From assembly GCF_011043555.1 (NCBI RefSeq), contig NZ_JAAKGS010000005.1, forward strand, positions 124,001 through 188,000: DNA of 64,000 bases, given 5' to 3'. How positions within the stretch are numbered: position 1 is the first letter of the stretch; every line of letters begins with the position of its first letter. The stretch comes from Sphingobacterium sp. SGR-19 (GTDB lineage: Bacteria > Bacteroidota > Bacteroidia > Sphingobacteriales > Sphingobacteriaceae). Positions 1-8,494 of this stretch are shown here, piece by piece. Below the pieces are notes generated by a model. That model was not told the origin of the DNA. It was given only the letters and a program-made list of their open reading frames with translations, and searched no databases. The position numbers and the translations under genes were made by a program.

Positions 1-1
1 C

Positions 2-247
2 GCAGCGAAATATATTATGCCTGCGCTAATAGGCGAACTCAGGTCTTCTTTATCTACCTTTTCCGGTGATAACTTGTCGCGCCTACAGATGGAGGTAGTC
101 GATGCGCAGGATGAAGACAGTTTGAAACAGGCAACGACCAATTATAACCCCCATAAAAAAACATTTATTATGACGACATCGCTAGGAACGAGCACGGCCA
201 TTTCACTAGGAGCCTACGCTTATGCTTTGCATCAATTGGCGGATTAA
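2..247 (+). CDS. C-terminal end of an upstream gene, possibly ROK family
   Basis: The frame is open from the second base of the window, so this is the last 81 codons of a gene that starts outside it. An ATG at 17 lies inside the frame and is probably not the start. The tail (TSLGTSTAISLGAYAYAL, then a stop) resembles the C-termini of Bacteroidota ROK-family proteins (sugar kinases or repressors), which end in a Gly/Ala-rich helix. That family call is a weak inference. It lies 33 bp upstream of the susC gene on the same strand and could be the regulator or a sugar kinase of the mannan locus. Confidence 0.4.
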   Translation, partial: AAKYIMPALIGELRSSLSTFSGDNLSRLQMEVVDAQDEDSLKQATTNYNPHKKTFIMTTSLGTSTAISLGAYAYALHQLAD

Positions 248-280
248 ATTATAAAAAGCTAAACATTAAATTATGATCAT

Positions 281-3200
281 ATGAAAGAGCAGTTAACTAA
301 AAAAATCAAAATCCTGCTGCGGTGCCTGGTACTCGTTGTATTGGGTACTCAGGCATTTTCAGTAGCGGCGCAGGAGAATCAACACGCGGTAGCGGGCCTC
401 GTTGTCAATACGTCTGGCGTGGCTATTTCCGGCGCATCTATAAAAGAAGTGGGGGGAACGAATTCGGGGCGAACGGATGCTGAAGGCCGGTTCATGTTGA
501 ATCTGTCTACCACGGATGCAATCCTGCAGATATCCTACGTTGGTTATGTTACCCAAGAGGTGCCGGTGGATGGGAAATCGAGCATGCGCGTAGTACTAAT
601 GGAAACAAACGAGCAACTGGATGAAGTCGTCGTCGTCGGCTACGGTACCCAACGGAAAGGTAACGTCACTGGCGCAATTTCTTCGGTTAATATGAAAGAG
701 CTGGAAAGCAGACCTGTTGTGAATGTGGTAGAGGCTTTGCAGGGTACCACACCGGGTTTGACCATTCAACAGAGTAATTCGCAGCCGGGGAGTCGTCCCG
801 CTATCAATATTCGCGGTATAAATACGTTGAATAACAACGATCCCATGGTCATTATAGATGGTATATTGGGTGATATCCAAAATGTAAATATGGCGGATAT
901 CGAAAATATTTCGATACTGAAGGATGCAGCTTCGGCTGCCATTTACGGTTCCCGTGCTTCCAACGGCGTAATTCTTATTACTACCAAGAAGGGAAGCAAA
1001 GGCGTTTCACGTGTATCGTACGATTATATTTTTGCGGAGCAGACGCCCACGTTTATGCCGCAGATTGTCGATTCATGGGTATATGCGGAGCTTCGAAATG
1101 AAGCGCTGATCAATTCGGGCCGTCCGACGCAGTTCACAGCTGAACAAATAGCGGATTTCCGAGCAAATGGTCCGAACACGAATTGGATGAAGGAAATATA
1201 CCGTACCAGGGCACCACAGCAATCCCATAATTTATCGCTTTCGGGGGGCGGTGATAAGACGACGTATTTGATTTCGGCGGCGTACCTGGATCAAGAGAGC
1301 ATGTTTAAAGGACCAGACTACGGGCTGGAACGGTTTAATTTTCGTACAAACATTGAAACAGAAGTTTCTGACCGCTTTAAGGTAGGCCTGCGAGCGGCAT
1401 ATGCTCGTAATACACTGAAAGATCATGCGTATTGGACAGATTGGCTCATCGAGCAGGCAACCCGGATGCCATCGATATATCCGATCCGCAACGCGGAGGG
1501 CGGATATAACTACCCCAGCGGTAGCAATTCCAACTCCCTAGCTCGTCTGGAACAAGGAGGGTTGCGCAAAAGTGCGAACGATGATTTATCGGGCATTCTG
1601 AATGCCGAATATAAATTATGGGACGGGTTGAAGCTGCGCGGAATGGTCGGTACCCAATTGTATTACAACCGGATGAAAGAAAACCGCAAGGCGATACCGG
1701 GCTCGGGAGATTTGGAGAACCGATCGACCAATGGCTCGCAGCGTATACAAAATATAACGACCAACCTGATTCTTTCGTACGATAAAACCTGGGGAAGCCA
1801 TACGGTGAACGCCATAGCCGGGTATTCATATGAAGGATCGACAGACAATCGTTTCGAAACGTTCCGGATCACGGAGGAGTCGAATTATGATATCATGGGC
1901 GGCTTGCAAACCGTGAATACCGGTAATCAGGAGTGGCAGCATGAATGGTCTATTTATTCGGCATTTCTGCGTATGAACTACAATTTTTCGGATAAGTATC
2001 TCTTTGAGTTTAACCTGCGGGACGACATCTCTTCCAAGTTTAGGAAAGGCAATCGGTCGGCTTGGTTTCCTTCGATGTCTGCCGGATGGCATATATCGGA
2101 AGAAGGTTTTTATGCTGAAGGGTTGAAGAACATCATGCCTTCTGCTAAAATCAGATCTTCTTGGGGATTGGTCGGAAACAACCGCATTGCAGACTACCAG
2201 TATCAAGCTAATGTGAATATTTCCCAAGGCTATAATTTTGGTAACACGATGTATCCAGTTGCCTCGTTCGACGCCGTGAATCCGGATTTAAGGTGGGAAA
2301 CAACACAGATGTTCAATATCGGAGCTGATCTTGGATTTCTAGATAATGCATTGACGTTGTCGGGCGAGTATTATGTCAACGATACGTACGACATCCTGAT
2401 CGCGATTCCGGTACCGGGCTTGTTTGGCGGCGGTACACCAATACAGAACGCGGGGAGGGTACGGAATAAGGGATGGGAGATTGCTGCGCGTTACCAATTT
2501 AATACGGGCGCGGTGAACCACACGGTATCGGGAAATTTATCGGATAGCAAAAATAAAGTAATGGATACGAAAGGCACGGAATGGATCAGTGGTTTTGATG
2601 TAAACACCATTGTGCGGGAGGGGTATCCTATAAACTCGTACTATGCGTACCGATGGGATGGATATTTTCAAACAACGGAGGAAGTAGCTCAAGGGCCTCA
2701 TTTGGACGGAATCACGCCGAAGCCGGGTGATCTGCGGTATCTGGATAAAAATGGTGATGGTATCGTGAGGGAAGATGACGATCGTTTTGTATTAGGCAAT
2801 AGATTCCCTCGCTTTTTATATGGATTTAACTACGCTGTAGGTTGGAAAGGTCTTGATTTCTCGATGTTCTGGCAAGGGGTCGGACAACGACAGGTGTGGT
2901 TACGAGGAGAGTCCGTCGAAGCGTTCCACAACAATAATGAAGGCCCCGTATTTGATTTTCATATCGATCGCTGGACGCCGACTAACCCAGACGCTACATA
3001 TCCGCGACTGACTGTGGGCGCAGAATCCGCAAACAACGCCGCGAAGTCAAGTTTTTGGATAGAGAATGCGGCTTACCTACGACTCAAAAACGTGCAATTG
3101 GGTTACACATTTCCGAAGCACTGGACGGATAGGGTCTCGTTGAGCCGTCTCCGTATTTACACCAGCATACAGAATGCGTTGACCTTCTCTGACATGAAAG

Positions 3201-3289
3201 GTGGATGGGATCCGGAGACTGCTGACGGGGGTGGTCGTATTTACCCAGTAAACCGTACCTTTTCCGTCGGGTTGAACCTTAACTTTTAA
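281..3289 (+). CDS. susC: SusC/RagA-family TonB-dependent outer-membrane transporter
   Basis: Outer-membrane beta-barrel that imports oligosaccharides using TonB energy. Its 1002 residues fit the family. A signal peptide ends near residue 30 (SVAAQ). A carboxypeptidase-regulatory-like beta-sandwich spans about 35-108. The motif DEVVVVGYGTQ at 114-124 marks the TonB-box region, and a plug domain follows to about 235 with the family signature GSRASNGVILITTKKG. The rest is barrel, ending in the terminal phenylalanine (VGLNLNF) needed for barrel insertion. It is followed 11 bp later by susD and then by GH76 and GH92 mannan enzymes, so the cargo is probably alpha-manno-oligosaccharides. The substrate is inferred from these neighbours, not from the sequence of SusC itself. 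Confidence 0.96.
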   Translation: MKEQLTKKIKILLRCLVLVVLGTQAFSVAAQENQHAVAGLVVNTSGVAISGASIKEVGGTNSGRTDAEGRFMLNLSTTDAILQISYVGYVTQEVPVDGKSSMRVVLMETNEQLDEVVVVGYGTQRKGNVTGAISSVNMKELESRPVVNVVEALQGTTPGLTIQQSNSQPGSRPAINIRGINTLNNNDPMVIIDGILGDIQNVNMADIENISILKDAASAAIYGSRASNGVILITTKKGSKGVSRVSYDYIFAEQTPTFMPQIVDSWVYAELRNEALINSGRPTQFTAEQIADFRANGPNTNWMKEIYRTRAPQQSHNLSLSGGGDKTTYLISAAYLDQESMFKGPDYGLERFNFRTNIETEVSDRFKVGLRAAYARNTLKDHAYWTDWLIEQATRMPSIYPIRNAEGGYNYPSGSNSNSLARLEQGGLRKSANDDLSGILNAEYKLWDGLKLRGMVGTQLYYNRMKENRKAIPGSGDLENRSTNGSQRIQNITTNLILSYDKTWGSHTVNAIAGYSYEGSTDNRFETFRITEESNYDIMGGLQTVNTGNQEWQHEWSIYSAFLRMNYNFSDKYLFEFNLRDDISSKFRKGNRSAWFPSMSAGWHISEEGFYAEGLKNIMPSAKIRSSWGLVGNNRIADYQYQANVNISQGYNFGNTMYPVASFDAVNPDLRWETTQMFNIGADLGFLDNALTLSGEYYVNDTYDILIAIPVPGLFGGGTPIQNAGRVRNKGWEIAARYQFNTGAVNHTVSGNLSDSKNKVMDTKGTEWISGFDVNTIVREGYPINSYYAYRWDGYFQTTEEVAQGPHLDGITPKPGDLRYLDKNGDGIVREDDDRFVLGNRFPRFLYGFNYAVGWKGLDFSMFWQGVGQRQVWLRGESVEAFHNNNEGPVFDFHIDRWTPTNPDATYPRLTVGAESANNAAKSSFWIENAAYLRLKNVQLGYTFPKHWTDRVSLSRLRIYTSIQNALTFSDMKGGWDPETADGGGRIYPVNRTFSVGLNLNF

Positions 3290-3300
3290 ACGTAAAAATT

Positions 3301-4905
3301 ATGAACAAGTACATAAAACGATCTTGCCTAGCAATCGCGATCACATGCCTGTTTTTGGGCGCATGCCACGATCTTGACCTCACACCACATGATAGAGAGA
3401 CCGATACTGAATATTGGAATAAACCGGAGTCGGCGATGTACATGATCAATAAGTGTTATCAGGGGATGAACAATGCGGATGAAGTGCTGTATGCCGACGC
3501 CATGACCGACAACGCTTATACGAAGGTGAATAGCAGCCATAACCAGGCCATTGGTAATGGCTCGTATTCTACAGCGGACAATTACGTACGGTCTGTGTGG
3601 GACTATCGGTACAGCGGTATCCATCAATGTAACCAGCTTCTTGATAATCTAGACCGTGTTCCCGGATTAAGCGACGAGCTGCGCAACCGTTATCGGGGAG
3701 AGGCTATTTTTATTCGGGCGTACCATTACTTTGAGCTTTACTCGAAGTTTGGTGATGTTCCCTTTTTTACAACGGTTATCTCCATTGAAGAATCGAAAAC
3801 CATCGGCCGTACGGCGAAATCTGAAATTGTCAATAGCTTGCTAACGCAGCTATCTGAGGTGATTGACAATGATTACCTTCCGACTTCGTACGACGCGGAA
3901 AACACGGGGCGGATAACGCGTTGGGCGGCCATGGGGCTTAAAGCGCGTATGCTTTTGTTTGAAGGTGCAGGACGGTATAACGAGGTGATACCTATCACAA
4001 ACCGAATTATAAATGAAGGTGGGTTTTCGTTGCATGGTGATTACGAAGGCCTGTTCACGACTGCGCATGAAAATAACGCTGAGGTGTTGTTGGACGTGCA
4101 GTATAAACCGGTAGATCGCGAACATTCGGTGCAGTATCATTTTCTTCCGCCATCGCTGGGGGGGTATTCGCAACTTTCTCCTTTGCAGGAGTTGGTTGAT
4201 AGTTATATCACGCTGGATGGATATCCGATAACAGAGGCTCCATCGTCTAGCTTCGATCCAGCGGATCCTTTTGCTAATCGGGATCCAAGATTGGCTGCTA
4301 CGGTCATCTATACGGGCAACTCGTATACTTTGGTGGACGGCTCGGAACATGCTATCGACAGCAGAAGAGGGGCGGCTCCCGATGGATTTGGTTTCTCTTC
4401 AGATGCGTCGGCTACGGGTTATTACATCAAAAAATATTGGGATAATACGTACCGTTCCAATCTTTTGTCAGGCCTCAATATTATCTTAATGCGGTATGCT
4501 GATATCTTGTTAATGCATGCTGAGGCGCTGGCTGAGCAGGGTCAGTTGACGTCCACTGAATGGAACCGGACGATACGGCCGCTGCGTGTTCGGGCTGGAT
4601 TTACGGAACCGAGGGCGCTGGAATTTCCCACTGGAGGCGACTTGAAAGAGATCGTGCGACGTGAGCGGCGTAGCGAGTTGGCGCTGGAAGGATTACGCCA
4701 TAAAGATATCATCCGCTGGCGAATTGCCGAACAAGTACTCAATGGATGGAGTCACGGCTTATATACCGGCGATGCTGCGGGTACAGATAATGGGTATGTG
4801 CGGGTGGAGAACCGGCGGTTTGATGCCGGAAAACACTATTTGTGGCCTATTCCGCAGAATGAGCGGGATTTAAACAGCAACCTGACACAAAACCCCGAAT
4901 GGTAA
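3301..4905 (+). CDS. susD: SusD/RagB-family glycan-binding lipoprotein
   Basis: Surface lipoprotein that caps the SusC barrel and binds the incoming glycan. It has a type II signal peptide with Cys22 as the lipidated residue (LFLGAC). The body is the alpha-helical SusD fold, with TPR-like segments in the first half (RAYHYFELYSKFGDVPFF) and the C-terminal family signature near LRHKDIIRWR and HYLWPIPQNERDLN. Its length of 534 residues is typical. It sits 11 bp after susC and 18 bp before a SusE-like gene, presumably co-transcribed. The mannan substrate is inferred from the downstream GH76 and GH92 genes. Confidence 0.95.
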   Translation: MNKYIKRSCLAIAITCLFLGACHDLDLTPHDRETDTEYWNKPESAMYMINKCYQGMNNADEVLYADAMTDNAYTKVNSSHNQAIGNGSYSTADNYVRSVWDYRYSGIHQCNQLLDNLDRVPGLSDELRNRYRGEAIFIRAYHYFELYSKFGDVPFFTTVISIEESKTIGRTAKSEIVNSLLTQLSEVIDNDYLPTSYDAENTGRITRWAAMGLKARMLLFEGAGRYNEVIPITNRIINEGGFSLHGDYEGLFTTAHENNAEVLLDVQYKPVDREHSVQYHFLPPSLGGYSQLSPLQELVDSYITLDGYPITEAPSSSFDPADPFANRDPRLAATVIYTGNSYTLVDGSEHAIDSRRGAAPDGFGFSSDASATGYYIKKYWDNTYRSNLLSGLNIILMRYADILLMHAEALAEQGQLTSTEWNRTIRPLRVRAGFTEPRALEFPTGGDLKEIVRRERRSELALEGLRHKDIIRWRIAEQVLNGWSHGLYTGDAAGTDNGYVRVENRRFDAGKHYLWPIPQNERDLNSNLTQNPEW

Positions 4906-4923
4906 CCTTATAGAACGAATATT

Positions 4924-6066
4924 ATGAAAAATCTATTTTTATCGATTATAGCTGCTTTTCTGCTCTTGTTGGGCAGTTGCGGAAAAGAATACCAGCTTTC
5001 CACCGATTTTATGGTGCCCACTGAATTAGCCTCGCCTGCAAAGGTGGTGCTCGATGTGACATCAACCGATAATATTGTCTTTTCTTGGAATGGTGGGGGC
5101 GCCGATGATGGTTCGTATGTATTATATGAAGTGATCTTTGCAAAGAAGGGCGCGGACTTATCCAATCCTGTGGAACGGATAAAAAGCGATTTCGGTGCGA
5201 ACCCGAGGCTGACAATCACACACGCCACACTCAATACGATTGCACGCAAGGTCGGCATCGCACCCGGAGAGACGGGAGAAATTTCTTGGTCGGTATTGAC
5301 CTCGAAGGGCGGCGATGTGAAGGCGACGGATGGAAGAAAAGACATCGAAGTAACGCGTGGTGAGGGTATAGATAATATGCCTAATAACTTATATTTATAT
5401 GGCGAAGGTAACGAAAGTAATGGGGCTGAAGGTTCGTTGTTCCGCAAAGCGGCAGACGGAATCTATATCCTTTATTCTAAAGTATCGGGCAATGGCGAGT
5501 TGGAATTAAAAGGGAAAGTGGGGGAGGAAGAGTTTGGATATTATCTGGAGGATGGCAAGCTTAAAGAGGGTGTGGGGACAATCCAGGTGGCAGCAAATAC
5601 GAATCCCTATCGTATCACAGTGGATTTTAATACACTGACCGTCAAAACGGAGATCATATCGAACGTGCGATGTATCTGGGGGGCAACCTACGATGTCATC
5701 GGTCAGCTGGATTATGTAGGCGACGGTAGGTTTGTTGCGGCGAACCGTCCGATCCGGTTTATTGACCCAAGCAAGCCGGAGACAAATCCGCCTAGTTGGT
5801 TGAGTTGGATTGAAGAACGTTATTATTTTATCGCTACTGTGGGTGGTGCGGACAAATGTTGGGGAAGAATGGACGGTGTTAGCTCTGAGCGGCCGACGGG
5901 CGGCGAACCCTTATCTTTCTATGAACTCGGCGAGTTTACCTGGAGTCAATGGGACCATCTTTGGAAGATGAAGGGGGACCTGAATTCCAAAAGGGCAACA
6001 ATTACCATCCATACGAATAAGGAAAACCTGATGGTACATGAGTTTTCGAATATCAGTAATTTATAA
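4924..6066 (+). CDS. SusE-like surface glycan-binding lipoprotein
   Basis: Predicted outer-membrane lipoprotein of 380 residues with a lipobox at Cys19 (LLLLGSC). Residues about 25-125 look like the SusE N-terminal immunoglobulin-like domain (LDVTSTDNIVFSWNGG). The remainder looks like one or two beta-sandwich carbohydrate-binding modules of the SusE/SusF type, with repeated aromatic-rich strands (NLYLYGEGNE, YVGDGRF, YYFIATVGG). It has no recognisable catalytic motif. Its position directly after susD fits a substrate-retaining binding protein. It could equally be called a DUF5019/SusE-family lipoprotein, and the exact family is uncertain. Confidence 0.8.
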   Translation: MKNLFLSIIAAFLLLLGSCGKEYQLSTDFMVPTELASPAKVVLDVTSTDNIVFSWNGGGADDGSYVLYEVIFAKKGADLSNPVERIKSDFGANPRLTITHATLNTIARKVGIAPGETGEISWSVLTSKGGDVKATDGRKDIEVTRGEGIDNMPNNLYLYGEGNESNGAEGSLFRKAADGIYILYSKVSGNGELELKGKVGEEEFGYYLEDGKLKEGVGTIQVAANTNPYRITVDFNTLTVKTEIISNVRCIWGATYDVIGQLDYVGDGRFVAANRPIRFIDPSKPETNPPSWLSWIEERYYFIATVGGADKCWGRMDGVSSERPTGGEPLSFYELGEFTWSQWDHLWKMKGDLNSKRATITIHTNKENLMVHEFSNISNL

Positions 6067-6070
6067 ACAG

Positions 6071-7270
6071 ATGAAGAAGATATTATATATTTTATTTCTG
6101 GGGTTCACCATCGTCGGTTGTGACGATGGGTCGGAACCCTATGTTAAACCGGATATCAAGGATCCGTCGCCGATTGAGACGGTGAATTCCGCTGTGCGGG
6201 CTAAGGAGATATTCGATCTTATTAACCAGTATTATAAAGCTGGAAGTTTGTATAAGGAACATTATCCTGCACAGTCGGGCGATGCGACGTACTCTTATCT
6301 CTGGCCTTATGATGCGGTTGTAAGCGGTGCTTCCCAACTTCATCAGTTGGGGTACGAGGTGGGCTATAATGGAATAGTAGATGGGTTTGAGAAGTACTAT
6401 AGGCAGACTGCGCATGGAAGCAATATCGGTGGGTATGGATCTTCCACAAATGGCAGCATTGGTGGAGGGACGCGTTTTTATGACGATAATTCCATTATCG
6501 GCGTAAATCTGCTCGAGGCATACCACATTACGCAAGATCAAACTTACATTGAACGAGCTGCCCGGATTGTGCCTTTTCTGGAAAGTGGTATTGATGACCG
6601 CTTGGGCGGAGCATTGTGGTGGAACGAAGATTTTCGGTACAATCCGTCGTCTGCGGAAGCGAATAAGCCTACTTGTTCTAACGGTTATGCTACGCTCTTT
6701 TTACTTATGTATTATGAGGTGTGTCCGGAAGCAGAAAAGCCTCATGTGCTAGCGCTGGCAACAGAGCTGTACAGTTGGTTACGAGCCAATCTTTACGATC
6801 CGGCTACAAAATGTTACTGGAATGATGTGAATGCGAATGGTACAATCAATACCCGGTTGTGGACGTATAATGCGGGGGTAATGGTACAGAATGGCATTCG
6901 TTTAGCGGAGATTACGGGAAATAATCAGTATCTGGAAGAAGCAAAAACGACAGCGCAGGGGGCATACGATTATTTTGTAAAAACGCGTAATGGCATCTTA
7001 TCCTATACCGATACTGATCCGTGGTTTAACACAAAGTTGTTGCGGGCATATATTGATTTGGCGGAATATGACGAACGCGCCGATACATACATTAATACGT
7101 ATTATAATTTTATAAACAACGGTTATACAAAGGCGCGCACGGATGTTGGGTTTTTCTATGAAGATTGGACAGGTGCAAATCCAGGTAGGTATTACTCCTT
7201 GCTTATGCAAGGTGCTGTGGTGGAGTCATATGGCGCTTTAGCGCTTTACCGGGGAGAAACGAAAGAATGA
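6071..7270 (+). CDS. GH76 endo-alpha-1,6-mannanase, surface lipoprotein
   Basis: Glycoside hydrolase family 76 enzyme expected to cut the alpha-1,6-linked mannan backbone. I place the start at the ATG at 6071, because the signal peptide MKKILYILFLGFTIVGC begins there. A start at 6038 would overlap the susE gene and mask it. The lipidated Cys17 is followed at once by Asp-Asp-Gly, an acidic tail of the kind that directs Bacteroidota lipoproteins to the cell surface. The conserved catalytic Asp pair is at 138-139 (RFYDDNS). Other family blocks include CSNGYATLFLL and RLWTYNAG. It is 399 residues long. The next gene overlaps its stop by 4 bp (ATGA), indicating translational coupling. Confidence 0.92.
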   Translation: MKKILYILFLGFTIVGCDDGSEPYVKPDIKDPSPIETVNSAVRAKEIFDLINQYYKAGSLYKEHYPAQSGDATYSYLWPYDAVVSGASQLHQLGYEVGYNGIVDGFEKYYRQTAHGSNIGGYGSSTNGSIGGGTRFYDDNSIIGVNLLEAYHITQDQTYIERAARIVPFLESGIDDRLGGALWWNEDFRYNPSSAEANKPTCSNGYATLFLLMYYEVCPEAEKPHVLALATELYSWLRANLYDPATKCYWNDVNANGTINTRLWTYNAGVMVQNGIRLAEITGNNQYLEEAKTTAQGAYDYFVKTRNGILSYTDTDPWFNTKLLRAYIDLAEYDERADTYINTYYNFINNGYTKARTDVGFFYEDWTGANPGRYYSLLMQGAVVESYGALALYRGETKE

Positions 7271-8469
7271 TGGGGATTAGAAAAGAGTTGTTATTACTGT
7301 TATCATTGTATCTGTTGTCGCCTTTAGCACACGCTCAGCCGGAGGACACCTATCTCCAGCGGGCTAAGGAAACGTTTCACCTGGTGTGGGACAAATATCG
7401 CGTGCCTGAACATGGGTTATTTGCTGAGTATTATCCCAATAGTTACAAACCGGATCTTACATATTTTCAAGAGAGCGGACATAAAGCGCAGGAGGTATCT
7501 TATCTCTGGCCGATGAGCGGCGTTTTTTCGTCTGTAAACGTACTCATGGAACTGGATCGGAAAACCTATAAGCCTTATCTGGATTCGATGGTGGTAGCGG
7601 TGGAGGAATATTTGGATAAGACCCGAACCCCTTATGGGTATCAAGCGTATCCATCGAAGTTCCAAACAGTGGATCGCTATTATGACGATAATGGGCTGGT
7701 GGGGATTGATTACATCGATGCCTATATGATGACGAGAGACGCGTCTTATCTAACGAAAGCGAAAGACGTGATGACCTTCATCGAGAGTGGATGGACGGAT
7801 GATTTTGGAGGGGGAGTTTCCTGGCTTGAAGGCGTACGCGATCAGAAACCTGCCTGCAGCAATGGCAAGGCGACCGTATTGGCGTTAAAGATCTATCAAG
7901 CTGCCGGTGAAAAGGAGTATCTTCGATATGCCATAAAATCATATGATTGGATGATGGAAGCATTGCGTGATGATAACTTGGATATCATTTGGAACGCACT
8001 GCTTATTCCAGATGGTGCAACGACAGGGCGTAAAGAAGCTGAGGTTCAGAAACATGCGTATACGTATAATACGGGAACCATGATCCAGTCGGCCGTTAGG
8101 CTTTACAAAATTACGGGCGAAAGAGGATATCTTGATGACGCTCGGGCGTTAGCAGAGGGATCTTACAAATACTATTTCGGCTATACGAAGGATAATATTC
8201 CCTATGTCAAAGATATTCCTTGGTTTACATTGGTGTTGTTCAGGGGGTATCAAGAACTGTATGAAATTGACAAAAACACGAAATATGTGGATGCGGTGAT
8301 CGAGCGGGCCGATTGGGCATGGAGGCACGCTCGAGACGAAATTGGACTGCCGTATGCCGATTGGACGGGACAAAAGGACGAACAGAAAAAGCCAAAATGG
8401 TTGCTTGATACATCCTGTATGGCGGAATTGTATGCTCGCATCGCATTGATTAGAGCACAAGGCAAGTAA
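7267..8469 (+). CDS. GH76 endo-alpha-1,6-mannanase, periplasmic
   Basis: Second GH76 enzyme of the locus (400 residues). It shares its architecture with the preceding gene but has a plain type I signal peptide (LLSPLAHAQ, cleavage near residue 24) and no lipobox, so it should act in the periplasm. The catalytic Asp pair is at 140-141 (RYYDDNG). ACSNGKATVLALKIYQ and AYTYNTGTMIQSAVRLYKITG are the matching family blocks. It overlaps the upstream gene by 4 bp. Having one surface and one periplasmic endo-mannanase fits the known Bacteroides mannan model, in which coarse surface cleavage is followed by internal trimming. The locations are inferred from the signal peptides. Confidence 0.92.
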   Translation: MMGIRKELLLLLSLYLLSPLAHAQPEDTYLQRAKETFHLVWDKYRVPEHGLFAEYYPNSYKPDLTYFQESGHKAQEVSYLWPMSGVFSSVNVLMELDRKTYKPYLDSMVVAVEEYLDKTRTPYGYQAYPSKFQTVDRYYDDNGLVGIDYIDAYMMTRDASYLTKAKDVMTFIESGWTDDFGGGVSWLEGVRDQKPACSNGKATVLALKIYQAAGEKEYLRYAIKSYDWMMEALRDDNLDIIWNALLIPDGATTGRKEAEVQKHAYTYNTGTMIQSAVRLYKITGERGYLDDARALAEGSYKYYFGYTKDNIPYVKDIPWFTLVLFRGYQELYEIDKNTKYVDAVIERADWAWRHARDEIGLPYADWTGQKDEQKKPKWLLDTSCMAELYARIALIRAQGK

Positions 8470-8494
8470 AAAGAATGTCAGCAATATAAATAAT